Of a stretch of 64,000 nucleotides of DNA, positions 21,881 to 32,909 are shown one piece after another; position 1 is the first letter of the stretch; each line of letters starts with the position of its first letter. The translations under genes and the position numbers were made by a program. Source of the DNA: Glebionis coronaria (Eukaryota; Streptophyta; Magnoliopsida; Asterales; Asteraceae); assembly GCA_025667525.1 (NCBI GenBank), contig JANFOE010000191.1, positions 496,001-560,000 on the forward strand, in the 5' to 3' direction. The notes beneath the pieces were generated by a model. The model saw nothing but the letters and a program-made list of their open reading frames with translations, had not been told where the DNA came from and ran no database searches.

Positions 21881-22351
21881 GCAATCTACCAAAACTTAAT
21901 CTAAAACACTTTTAAGAAAAACTAATTCAACCACAAATAAAAAACTTGAAAACACTAATAAAGTTAAACATTAAAAATCAACTTTTAATAAAATAAACTA
22001 ATAAAAACACTTAACTAAGATCAAATCAAACACACAATAAGCTATCAAATCAATAAGCTAACACAAACAACCACATAAAAACATAACCATTAATCAAATA
22101 AGCATGACAATAAGATAATAAGCATAAAGATTAACAAAAATAAGAAAGGTAGAAGGAGAGATTAATATAAAACTTAATTAAAATTAAAGATTCAACAATA
22201 AAAGTAAAGATTAAACTTACAAATTTAAGGTGCAAGACAAGGTAATTAAAGGTGCAATTAAGTAAAGGACAATATGAAAGTGCTTGGAAAATAAATTGGA
22301 AAGACTAATGTGTCAAATTAGCTAACACCTCTTAATGACACATTAGGAGGG

Positions 22352-22359
22352 TATTTATA
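22352..22359 (-). promoter_or_regulatory. TATA box of LTR copy B
   Basis: Minus-strand CCCTATAAATACCC lies about 420 bp after the copy B start. Confidence 0.5.
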
Positions 22360-22926
22360 GGGAGATTAGATGTCTTGATGCTTTCTTCCTTTTCTCGTCT
22401 TTTCGTCTTTATAAATTCTTCGACTTTCTCGACTTTGTATCGGGATTATTTGAACTCGTCTTATAATTTCTTCATTTATTTGACTTGAGTTCTTAGACTT
22501 CATTAAACTTCCGTCTTTAGACTTTTTCTTCGATAAATCTTCAGAATAGACCTTGGACTTCCGTTCTTTTTGCACTCTTGATCTTTTGACTTCATCTTTT
22601 GTCTTTTTCATCGATAAAGGCGCATGAAATCCTGTGTTTTCTTCCCTTTTCACATTTTGGTCCTAAATCACAACAAAAACACAAACCACGCATAATTTTG
22701 ACATTTACGACATAAAATACACGTTTTGGCTTGGTTATTATTATAATTAAGTGGTAAAAGGATAAGTGTTTTCACACTTATTATATATTAAACTTATGTA
22801 AACTTTTATTAATAATAAAAAGTGATTACAATACTGAAAAGGAAAAATACAAATATCCTAAAAACTATTTAAGCATAATAACAATGAAAATAAAAATGGA
22901 TGCTAAAAATTACAGAATACGGGGGG

Positions 22927-22934
22927 TTTTTATA
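22927..22934 (-). promoter_or_regulatory. TATA box of LTR copy C
   Basis: Minus-strand GGCTATAAAAACCCCCC lies about 1.1 kb after the copy C start. U3 upstream of it contains CACGTG (near 23254) and CCACGTCACC (near 23183), ACGT cores of the bZIP-binding type. Confidence 0.5.
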
Positions 22935-24593
22935 GCCAACCCCCAAGGCTGTTGGTGAAGCTTGTTGAGCACGAATCTTCATTACAGCCGTCCAATGCAT
23001 CTTTCTCTTTCTTTCTTATGATCCAATGGTTGATATCCAATTACCATCACACGGATTGCCATCGCGGATGGGTTTGTGTTTCTTGTGCTTTCTCCAAGCT
23101 GAGGTGGCCACTCCTTATTGGATGATTATTGAGGGGTGTTGTGTCTCACCCAATCAGGGATGAGAATGATGAGAGTGGGATGCCACGTCACCTGGAATAC
23201 GCATCTTCTTTGCCCCGAAAAGTTTGGGAATTAATTCCCAAGTGTGTAGATTTCACGTGCCATCAATAAGTAAAAAAAAAACCCAAATTTGGTTTATGTA
23301 AATTAGGGTTTGGGTAACAGTAAAAATATCTCTAGTTATTTTGGTTTTGGGGAAAATGAGAGGAGAGGGTAGAACTTTGGTTATATCGAAGTTGTGTGTG
23401 TGGGTGGACCAAATAAATTCGTGTGTTTAATAAACGTGTGAGGGTGAAAAAATGGTTTGACTAAATAAGTTTTCACTTATACAAACTTCGTCCCACACAT
23501 TTTACCCTAATGAGCTTTTACCCCATTAATTTTACTTCACCGTCTCAATATTGGCAGTTGGGCTTGGTCCCAATACTTCCTCATGTCTCAAAGATTTTGG
23601 GCTTTTTATTTAAAACATGAACTTTCCATCCGTATAATACTTTGGGCTTTTGATTTAGGCTTTTGGTTAAATATGAACTTTATATCCCATAAATGGGCCT
23701 TCAAAGCACATTTAGCTAATGTGGGACCCACAAGGCCCAAATGTCTTCATAAAGATTAAATCCGCTAAAAACGAGCTTGAATTTGGCTTTGTTGATCTTT
23801 TCTTCAAAGTCGTGTCGATTTTGCCGGTTTTCGTGATCTTCGGTACAATTTTGGTTCTTTGATTTTGACTTTGTCTCTTTCTTTGACTTTTCTTCAACAA
23901 TTGACCGTGAAATCCCGTGTTTTCTTTCCTTTTGATCTTTTGTACCTATTTCACACAAAAACACAAAACCACGCGTAATTCCGACTTTTACGATATTAAA
24001 CACATGATTAGTCATGTTTTTTTTATTGATTTTAGTTGTAAAAGGATAAGTGTTTACACACTTATTAATGGTTGTTATGAATTTTGATCATCATGCATGT
24101 GATGTTTATTATAAGATCTTCATGTTTTAGTGATAAAAAGTTGAGTTTTGAATTTTGATTCTGTTTTGTGTTGCATTCAAGTGTTAGGATTGATAGTGAG
24201 TAATATTAGGAGGTTATGGTTGATAGAAAAATGGTTAAATTGTGTTGAAAAATTGATTTGGTGTGATTTTTAAAGATGCGATTTTGGGCAGTGAGTTAAA
24301 GGATGTTTTTGGGTTCCTTAAGCTTGCATTATTGTTGTGCTAATAAGATTATGATGTAGAGATTTTCTTTAGCTTCGATTTGGTATAAATTAGAGCTTCT
24401 AACTCAAAACGAGGAGGAAGTTACGATAGTTTGACTATGCGTGTACCGGGAGACGAGTATCGGCACAATCCGAATTTGTTGTCGATATTTGGATCGAATC
24501 TAGGGGACTATAAAATGAGTTCTACAAATGGTCAAGGGCTGTTCTCAGGTCTTAAACTTAGCATTTTGAGTCTGTTTTAAAAGTCAATGGTCG

Positions 24594-24901
24594 TGTAAAA
24601 TAGTGATAATCTATGATCTTAACAAGTGGGTTGTTTTTTCTAGAGAGAAAATAGAGAGAGAAAGATGAGAGAAACTATGTTTATTAAGTGAAAAACAAAT
24701 GAACAACCAACCCCTTTCCATGAAGGAAAGGGGGCTTATATACCCAAGCCTTGATGGGCTTGGCCTACAACCCATGGACAGGCCCATAGGTTGGTTAGTA
24801 ACTAGTGTTAATACAATGATCTAACTACGAGCTTATCACGTTTAATAATATTGTTGGAGTGACCGATACTTCTAATATACGTTAAAAACGTATTTCCAAC
24901 A
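24594..24901 (-). mobile_element. Solo LTR, 308 bp, copia-like, with target duplication
   Basis: The unit has ends TGTTGGAAATACG...CTATTTTACA on the minus strand and is flanked by a perfect 5-bp duplication, GGTCG at 24589-24593 and 24902-24906. A TATATAAG box lies on the minus strand near 24737. The flanking Z LTR reads through if the unit and one GGTCG are removed. No internal region remains, so this is a solo LTR left by LTR-LTR recombination. A miniature terminal-repeat element would be an alternative. Confidence 0.8.
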
Positions 24902-25512
24902 GGTCGGTTTCGCTAATGGTAAAGGTTCGGATGGTCAAAATGGTTTTACGAGTCGAGTGTTCAATTATGTCCGGTTTTTCAAGTTTAGAAATGTGTCGAG
25001 CAGGTATTTTTAAAATGTAAATCATTGAATGAAGTTTAAACTGAGTTTTATTCAGGTTATGATTAAGTTTTTCACTAAGATTCATAAAAATCCGAGTTGT
25101 CTAAGTAAGGGAAATGAGCTTGTACATTTGGTATGTACCAGCAGATTTTTATCGAGGAAATAGTTTAATAAAGTGAAAGTATTGAAGGATATTATAGTAC
25201 CACTTGCATTGTTTCTCTTTCGAGTATGTCATGGTTTTGTAAAGTTGAGTTTTATGATTGTTAAGTATGGTTTATACTTGAGTCAATTACTATTAAAGTG
25301 CGCGCCTTATTTGGTAGGTTGCGACTTTCGTGTTTACCGGGCATCCATATCATCGGTGATCGTCTTACCACTACTGTTTCTACTCAGCTTTTGATTTCAA
25401 TGATTCACTTACCTCGTGGCTAAGGTGAGTTCATATCCCCTTTTTACTTGCACGTTGTTTCTAAACGCGGGGTGAGATTTTACATGGTGGAAAAAAACCA
25501 TTTAAAAAAAAT

Positions 25513-25565
25513 TGTATGTTATCTAGAACATGTATGCTATCTAGACTTGTATGCTATCCAGACTT
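25513..25565 (+). repeat. Three tandem copies of a 17-18-bp unit
   Basis: TGTATGTTATCTAGAACA, TGTATGCTATCTAGACT and TGTATGCTATCCAGACT follow each other within the Z-type LTR. Confidence 0.75.
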
Positions 25566-26413
25566 GTAGCTTTCCATAAGTTTTCATTGATATTATTGCT
25601 TTTAGTCAATAGCCTTAAGTTTCCTGTCTTGATCATGAACCGTTAATTTACTTGTATTGCTAAGCGTAAATGTTGTGGGTGAATCTATCGGGATTGACAA
25701 TCCCCGTCCCGATTACCTTGACGCATTAACATTTGATTTGTTACTTGAGTATTTAGGTTGAATACTCACTAGAGGAACTTACATGAGTTAAGCTTCGGTT
25801 CATGAACTAAACAACAATAATAATGTTTCTGACTATGGTTAATGTACATAACTATTTCCCCTATTTCTTGTTTACAAATGAATGCTTGTGTTCCACATCT
25901 TTAATGCTAAACCTATGAATATCACTCAACTTTATGTTGACGATTTTACATGTTTAATCTCAGGTATTAATACTTAGCTTTGCTTTGATGGGAGCCTGCA
26001 AAATATTATCGCAGCTTGGAAATTTCTGTGTGTATTTAAACTTTGGTTTTATCTAAAAACTGCCAGAAGTTTATCATGTATCTTGGTAACTATAAGTTAA
26101 AAACAATAATTAAACAATAGATTTTTCCGCATATAAAACTCTGGGACCTTTTGTTCAAAAACTCTGATGTTTATGATGTAATGTATATGTTTTATTACGT
26201 CAACTTTATGTCAACAGTAATTCATTATTTCTTGTACCATGACGTGAAACCCCCTTGCTGCCTACGTGTTCCTTGCCTGATTTCGGGGGTCTCACAGATT
26301 GCTACTTCCTTTTTGGTCATTTATGTTTTTAAAACATATTACCTAGCATGCTTTGATGACACGCCATAATTATCATGTCAGGGTCTCCTTATCAAAGTGG
26401 GTCGTTACAATTA

Positions 26414-26425
26414 TGGTACCAGAGT
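26414..26425 (+). other. Primer binding site of element Z
   Basis: TGGTACCAGAGT begins 4 bp after the LTR end (GTTACA, 26409). It matches TGGTATCAGAGC, the initiator-Met tRNA site, at 10 of 12 positions. Confidence 0.65.
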
Positions 26426-26539
26426 CTAATGTTTCGACTTGTAGGTTCTAAAACTTGACATGTGACTAGTGGTAGTCACCAGGATCTTCCTAAACTGACA
26501 GTTAAATTTTATTTCATGTATTATTGCTTTTCTGTTAAG

Positions 26540-26756
26540 TTTTTACTAGTATGAATTGAACTATCGTCGTTTATACTTAGTCACATGTTTTCTTTTGAAT
26601 TTTGACTAGTGTGGATAGAACCATAGTCGTGCACACTTAGTCACATGTGTTCTTTCGAAATTAGACTGGTATGGGTTGAACCATAGTCGTCCATACTCAG
26701 TCACATATCTTTCTTTTGAATTTTGTTGGCTGAACCATAGTCGTCCACACCAGCGA
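26540..26756 (+). repeat. 60-bp tandem repeat in the Z leader (about 3.6 copies)
   Basis: Units start near 26540, 26599, 26660 and 26721. Each contains GACTRGTRTGGRTTGAACC, CATAGTCGTCCAYAC and TTAGTCACAT. The last unit is shorter. It lies between the primer site and the gag ATG, where RNA packaging or dimerisation signals are usually found. The open frame on the opposite strand is a by-product of the repeat. Confidence 0.75.
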
Positions 26757-27578
26757 TTTTTAGATTTTATTGTAAATACTGTCTGACTTCCTTCATGTTC
26801 TCGCATTAATATCTTATGTTTCTAACCGATTAATCATTTACCTCCTTTGAAAATGTCAGATGGTTAACACACGTGCAAATGCTGAACTCAGTGCAGCTGT
26901 CAATGCAGCTTTGCAAGCTATGCTTCCCCAAATCCGTAATTAGATTCGGGAAGAATTCTAGGCTATACTAAATCAGGCAAATCCTCCTCCTCCTCCACCA
27001 GTCACACTTCACACATGGCTGGAACGCTTCAACAAGGAGAAGCCTCAATCATTCGAGAAGGCAGATATTCCATCAGATGCTGAGAACTGGATATCTCATA
27101 TGGAGAAGATCTTTCACGCCATGGGTTGTGATGAGATCTAAAAGGCTAGGTTAGCAGTCTATAAGTTTGATGGTGATGCCCTAGCATGGTGGAAGGCTTA
27201 TAGGCAGTCAAATGGAGGAGAGGCATGGCTTGCCACATTGACATGGGCGCAGTTCAAGGAGTTGTTCTACAATCAGTTCTTCCCTAGAGCTGAACAAGAG
27301 TGAGTGAAGAGGGATTATCATGTTATCCGTCAGAAGGTTAGTGAGACTAGCAAAGAGTTCATGCAGCGTTTTCTCAGGCTAGCTAGTTTTCTGGGTGAAG
27401 CTGTTGGCACAGTAGAGGATCAAGCGAAGCATTTCCGTTGGGCTATTCGCACTTTGATTACTGATCGTCTGTTGTGTGCTACATTTACCAATGTGGCATA
27501 AGTTGTTGACGCAGCACGCAGTTTGGAGATTCTTTAGGAGATGGATGATTTTGATGAGTTGGATCAACCAGAAAAGAG

Positions 27579-27653
27579 GTATATTTCAGTCATCAAGTGT
27601 TACTATGTCATTCATCAATTATATATCATGCTCTATTTAATTGTATCTTTCAG
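27579..27653 (+). other. Candidate gag intron 1 (75 bp)
   Basis: It begins AG|GTATATTTC and ends TTGTATCTTTCAG|A, is AT-rich, and its removal joins PEKR to KKGGY in gag. It is a multiple of three and has no stop, so it can also be read through. Confidence 0.5.
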
Positions 27654-27796
27654 AAAGAAGGGTGGATACGGTTCCAACCGGCCACTCAGCAGGATAACTA
27701 CAGGATCCACGGTTAGACTAACGACCGCAATGGGTCCGACAAGCATGGCGGTAGTGATAACTACCGTAACAATGCTAACCACTCCAACATCGGCAG

Positions 27797-27870
27797 GTCC
27801 CTTAAATTAAATTTCTTTCCATGTTAAGCTAATGTATGACACAAATTATAACATTTCAGCATTATAACAG
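27797..27870 (+). other. Candidate gag intron 2 (74 bp)
   Basis: It begins CAG|GTCCCTTAAAT and ends ATTATAACAG|G. Removal joins ...NIGR to NFGNWRDQ in one frame, with Arg split across the junction. An alternative acceptor at 27859 shifts the frame. Confidence 0.45.
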
Positions 27871-27935
27871 GAACTTCGGTAACTGGCGTGACCAGGACAA
27901 CAAGGGTCAGCAGCCTAACCGTTCAGCTCAATCTT

Positions 27936-28012
27936 GTATTAAAACCTAAAACTTTCAGTGTAGTCATTTTTATGTCTCAATAATCATGTCTCATGCATAT
28001 CTTCTGAATCAG
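27936..28012 (+). other. Candidate gag intron 3 (77 bp)
   Basis: It begins CTT|GTATTAAAAC and ends CTTCTGAATCAG|T. Its length is not a multiple of three and it contains stops. Removal links NRSAQS exactly in frame to SQLTRVP and the Cys-rich CTTCGRRYPGPC segment. Confidence 0.55.
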
Positions 28013-28345
28013 TCTCTCAGCTAACGAGGGTACCCACTATAGGGTATATTCATCCCATCTGCACCACTTGTGGACGAAGATACCCTGGACCATGTGGTCG
28101 TGTTGCAGGTGTTTCCTTCAAGTGTTGACAAGCTGGTCATCTCATGAAGGACTACAAGAAAGGGGAAACTGTTGGTACATCAGGACATGCCCCTCAGAAG
28201 CCAGCAGCATCCGGTCGTGTTTATACCACTACTCGGGACCAGGCTAACAAGTCTTCAGTTACCATTACTGTCATCTTATTTATGTATGGACATGCTGCAT
28301 GTGATCTGTTTGATATGGGTACGACCCATTGAGTAATATATACCA

Positions 28346-31300
28346 TGTAACACCCCCAAATATTCATACTTTAGTTCAGCGGAAGAGTCGTTGGTGTTAC
28401 GGGATAGCACATTACTCAAATCATAGACAACGCTTAAAATCGCGTCGTTTAATAATAAAGCATTTTCCATTCATGAATATCAAATTTACATAGGTCCCAA
28501 GTCATAGTATTTCATACAATTTTACAAAATATTTGAATGGAAATTGTTAATTAAGTGCGGGCCATAAATTTTTGTCGTCTTCCCGAGAATTACCTTCTAG
28601 TACCTGAGATAAAACATGTTAAAAGAAAAGGTCAGTGAAAACGCCTAGTGAATTCATAGAGTTTAATGAAATCCATTAATATATCATCTGTATAAAATTA
28701 TTAACGAAAATCATTTTGTACAATTCTTTGTCATAGGCCATAAGATAAGCCAAAAACATTTTATACAAATCTTTGTTGTAAATCATACTATAGGCTTTTG
28801 CCTTCAAAACCATTATACAAACCAATGTCGTAAAAACATCATACAATACGTTTTATAATGTTGTATATAGCTAAATAAAAACCGTTATATGAATATGGTT
28901 ATGTAAAACCAAAACACGAACAAAATATCAATAATAAGACCCTGTATTGCTAGTCAGGCAATATATTGTAATTCAATGCGTATAGCGGTATTTTCATTAT
29001 TGGATTATTATAAGCCGCATGGCATTGCTACCTTACTATAACAAACAACGGGTAGTTAACCCCAAACTCATTTGCCCATCTAAAAAAGCGTGTCGTCAAA
29101 ATAATCACGCTTATGTATATCTTCTCATACATAAATTCGCTCATCAATCAATGTGGCACGACGGGGATCAACCGTCAAGGCGCGAACTGGGGTGATCTTC
29201 CCCAAATAGTACTATTATATGCATAAGCGTCTACCAAATCCTAGTAGTTCACGATTCATGCTAATGGGAATTTTAGTGACATAACCTAACTAATAATAAT
29301 CCATTTTGTTTCATTTATCGGGTCATATACTCATTCATCGGGTCATACAATCATTCAGGTCCATATCAATAAACAAACAATCGGGACAACTGGTGTCCTA
29401 TTTTATTAAAACTAACATGTTATCTCCCTCGCGGGTTTATAAAACATTTATAAAAACATTTAAAAGAGTGCGAGGCTATGAACTCACGTTGATTGGGAAA
29501 GGTGGTTATCGGCGATTTTGGATGTACGGTACATGCTTCAATCACGGAAACTTAGAAAAATAATACTCGTCTTAGACTCTTGTCCAATGACTTTATAAAA
29601 ATAATAGCTATGTATATATATGATGATATTATAAGTGTTATGTGTTAGTCAAATTTTTGACTAGTTACACTAGTTTCAATCCAATTCTATATTGAGGCCC
29701 AATAAGCCCATTAAAGTCCAATACTTTATATTAGACCATTTTAGACTTTCAATATCAGGTCTATACTCATATGTTGGGCCCAAGTGGGTTAAGCCCAGTG
29801 AGTAAGTCCATTAGTGTTTATCCAAACTAGTTGGGTCAATAGTCCAGTAAGGCTACTTTGGCCCGTTAATGTCCATAAGTTATAAAGCTCGGGTTTTATC
29901 GGCTTTTACTTGTCATATGTACTTATAGATCAGTATATGAGTTATAAAAAGTTAACATTAGACGGGTCCGACCGTCTAAGTTTTATTTGACGAAAAACGT
30001 TAGTTTTACGGTTTTAGCCGAAAAGACGTAAAACTCATGTTTTTAGTTTTATTACTTATAAAGATTATTAATTTGCCATTTTTATAAAATGTCCTATTTA
30101 TTTATTAAAGTACATACTTATTTATATGTAATATATAGTTAGTGGGTTTTATGTATATATTTTATATTATATTTACTTGAGTGCTAATATTATAATATAT
30201 ACTTTTATTTTACAAATCTGATTATTATTTTCACTTTCACCATTTTTATCATATCTTGAGTTCTACAATGAGATAGAAGATCATTTTTGGGTGGAACAAA
30301 CTACTTATTATGTGCTACAATTAACTCAGATTTAGCTACTGCTCAATCAATCTCTACATGTCCCTAACAGTCCGTCCAAAACAAACTACTCAGATTTGAA
30401 CTTCAATTTTGTTTTGATCATATCTCACTCAATTTTAGGATTCCATTGTGTGGCCAACTCTCACATATGTGAAAGTCTTATAACGTACTGTATATTAATT
30501 CATCCATGCTAATTTAACAAGTTATCATATAGCTCTTTACTGTTTTATACAGCCTACATTTTTAGCCATGATTTTAACATCCTTTCATGTAGCTTTTAAT
30601 CATTTTAACCAAATTTATCAACACCAAATCCCCACATAATATTTTGATCATCATTCATCATCATATACATATACATAAATAAAGAAAATGCAAGATTACA
30701 TAATCAAAATAATCAAGATATAGGAAGAAACAATCTCTATACCACCAATAATGATGAAAAGATGAGTTTTTGATGAACAAGACTTGGTTCCTTGTTACTA
30801 AACCTTCAATATGGTAAATGAACTTCTTGGGTCCTTCAAATAGATGAACACCTTCTTGAAAATCAGCCCATAAACTCCATGAACTCCTTTTTAGATGTTA
30901 AGATCACCTCCAATCTTCATCCTTTTAGCTAAGCTTCAACATATGTTGATTATACATATAATTCATGGCAAGATTTTTGATGATTATGTTTGTTTAGGGT
31001 GCTGATATGGACGACATAAGGAGAGAGTTAGAGAGAGAGATAAGTTGTTTTGCATGTGAGAACAATGTGTGAATGGTTTAGTCTTAGTGGTTTTAGTTGA
31101 TAGTTGTTTGGTGTAAGTAACTAGGACAAGTATCCTAACTTACTATGTAAGCTTGACACATGAGGTGTGTTGTAGCTTATACTTGGCCGTCCCATGTGGG
31201 GGTGGGGCAAGTTTATTCTTGTCCCATCCCAATTTAATTACGGGTACTCCTCGATTCTAGTTTCCTCGATTTGTGTGCCCTCGGGTCGTTTTACGAAAAA

Positions 31301-32891
31301 TGTTTTTATAAATTATGAATCAACGACACAAATCGAATCTAATAAAAATTGTCTCATAAAAAACGGAGTTCAAAAACATAAATACGTAAACCTAGGGTTT
31401 CCGGTTTAGTCGTAAAGGACGTTAAATTATAAACGTAAGTCCTAATCTCTTCTCGTAAATTTGTGAGTTTATTACAATTAACTCAGATTTAGCTACTGCT
31501 CAATCAATCTCTACATGTCCCTAACAGTCCGTCCAAAACAGACTACTCAGATTTGAACTTCAATTTTGTTTTGATCATATCTCACTCAATTTTAGGATTC
31601 CATTGTGTGGCCAACTCTCACATATGTGAAAGTCTTATAACGTACTGTATATTAATTCATCCATGCTAATTTAACAAGTTATCATATAGCTCTTTACTGT
31701 TTTATACAGCCTACATTTTTAGCCATGATTTTAACATCCTTTCATGTAGCTTTTAATCATTTTAACCAAATTTATCAACACCAAATCCCCACATAATATT
31801 TTGATCATCATTCATCATCATATACATATACATAAATAAAGAAAATGCAAGATTACATAATCAAAATAATCAAGATATAGGAAGAAACAATCTCTATACC
31901 ACCAATAATGATGAAAAGATGAGTTTTTGATGAACAAGACTTGGTTCCTTGTTACTAAACCTTCAATATGGTAAATGAACTTCTTGGGTCCTTCAAATAG
32001 ATGAATACCTTCTTGAAAATCAGCCCATAAACTCCATGAACTCCTTTTTAGATGTTAAGATCACCTCCAATCTTCATCCTTTTAGCTAAGCTTCAACATA
32101 TGTTGATTATACATATAACTCATGGCAAGATTTTTGATGATTATGTTTGTTTAGGGTGCTGATATGGACGACATAAGGAGAGAGTTAGAGAGAGAGATAA
32201 GTTGTTTTGCATGTGAGAACAATGTGTGAATGGTTTAGTCTTAGTGGTTTTAGTTGATAGTTGTTTGGTGTAAGTAACTAGGACAAGTGTCCTAACTTAC
32301 TATGTAAGCTTGACACATGAGGTGTGTTGTAGCTTATACTTAGCCGTCCCATGTGGGGGTGGGGCAAGTTTATTCTTGTCCCATCCCAATTTAATTACGG
32401 GTACTCCTCGATTCTAGTTTCCTCGATTTGTGTGCCCTCGGGTCGTTTTACGAAAAATGTTTTTATAAATTATGAATCAACGACACAAATCGAATCTAAT
32501 AAAAATTGTCTCATAAAAAACGGAGTTCAAAAACATAAATACGTAAACCTAGGGTTTCCGGTTTAGTCGTAAAGGACGTTAAATTATAAACGTAAGTCCT
32601 AATCTCTTCTCGTAAATTTGTGAGTTTATGAACCAACACAAATTTAAAATCCCAAAATAATATTCACGGATAAATTTATTTCCTGAAATGTCGGACTGTC
32701 ACCAAAAACGGTGTATGTAAACGTAAGCACATAACGTAGAGTCCTCCGGTTTAGACGTAGTCGATGCTACTTCAAGATGTAAACTCAAATTTCTTCCCAA
32801 AAATGAGTGAGTTCATAATATAACATTAAAATAATGTTTTTAAATAATACTTGAGAATAACATATCGACCATAAATTGACGGATTGTCACA
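28346..32891 (-). mobile_element. 3' LTR of element X (4546 bp, enlarged by a tandem duplication)
   Basis: On the minus strand it starts TGTGACAATCCGTCAATTTA at 32891 and ends GGGGGTGTTACA at 28346. It aligns with the 5' LTR at 50501-53934 and with both Y LTRs. A 1157-bp tandem duplication accounts for its extra length. Frames such as 29306-29563, 31194-31409 and 32351-32566 repeat in other LTR copies and are not genes. The shared late LTR module lies at 28601-28660. Confidence 0.85.
30317..32630. repeat. Tandem duplication of 1157 bp inside the X 3' LTR
   Basis: Copy 1 is 30317-31473 and copy 2 is 31474-32630. I see about five differences between them, all transitions. The junction GTTTAT|TACAATT has almost no microhomology. 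The 5' LTR of X has a single copy, so the duplication happened after X inserted. Confidence 0.85.
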
Positions 32892-32909
32892 GCATTTACC
32901 CCTAAACAG
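32892..32909 (-). other. Polypurine tract of element X
   Basis: Minus-strand CTGTTTAGGGGTAAATGC abuts the LTR start. The same tract precedes the Y 3' LTR. Confidence 0.65.

Larger units (their letters stand above)
19608..24060 (-). mobile_element. Nested minus-strand Tat-type LTRs (copies B and C)
   Basis: Two LTR starts are visible on the minus strand: GTGTAAACACTTATCC at 24060 (copy C) and GTGAAAACACTTATCC at 22776 (copy B). Each is followed by the same block seen at 9308 (ATTACGCGTGG/TTATGCGTGG, CGGGATTTCACGGTCA) and by its own TATA box. Copy C seems cut by copy B about 140 bp after its TATA. The common left end (19608, minus-strand ...AATTCCTACA) has the CAATTCGATTCGAGTCGAGG block near 19640. 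No gag or pol is present, so these are LTR-only remains. Small frames at 22366-22653 and 23716-24015 are LTR sequence. Confidence 0.5.
18845..26409 (+). mobile_element. Chromovirus Z-type LTR, split by nested insertions (about 2.8 kb net)
   Basis: The left part (18845-19607) begins TGTAAGAACTCG after a purine tract and has a TATA box. The right part (24061-26409) ends GGTCGTTACA, followed by a primer binding site and gag. The 4.45-kb minus-strand insert between them is flanked by TTAATG on both sides (left GGTTAATG, right TTAATGGTTG), which supports one continuous LTR. A 308-bp solo LTR is a further insertion. A polypurine tract on the left together with a primer site on the right means this LTR borders internal sequence on both sides. 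If the two parts are instead unrelated LTRs, the shared TTAATG is coincidence. Confidence 0.5.
26860..28340 (+). pseudogene. Element Z gag (Tekay-type chromovirus), with stops and intron-like gaps
   Basis: From ATG 26860 (MVNTRANAELSAAVNAALQAM) the frame gives HTWLERFNKEKPQSFEKAD, AENWISHMEKIFHAMGC, LAVYKFDGDALAWWKAYRQ, a Phe-rich FKELFYNQFFPRAEQE and EFMQRFLRLASFLG. This is a classic Tekay-type gag. Six in-frame stops (26941, 26959, 27139, 27301, 27499, 27535) each fit C-to-T change of CAG, CAA or CGA. After 27578 three GT...AG gaps interrupt the frame. Removing them joins a Gly/Asn/Arg-rich region, then CTTCGRRYPGPC and a damaged zinc knuckle (KC, stop, QAGHLMKDY), then the protease start with FDMGTTH in place of FDTGATH. 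Element X is inserted right after this. Gag would form the element particle. This copy is dead. Confidence 0.85.

Noticed and set aside
22366..24015. Minus-strand ORFs of 95 and 99 codons rich in Lys and Glu
   Set aside because: Both lie in the U3 part of Tat-type LTRs. The matching segment of LTR copy A has no such ORF.
29306..32566. Small ORFs of 71-85 codons that recur at 51459 and twice at 31194/32351
   Set aside because: They recur because the LTR is repeated. There is no start context, motif or codon bias suggesting a protein.
30317..32630. Two copies of an LTR as evidence of two separate insertions
   Set aside because: The duplicated unit starts and ends inside the LTR, so it is a tandem duplication, not two elements.
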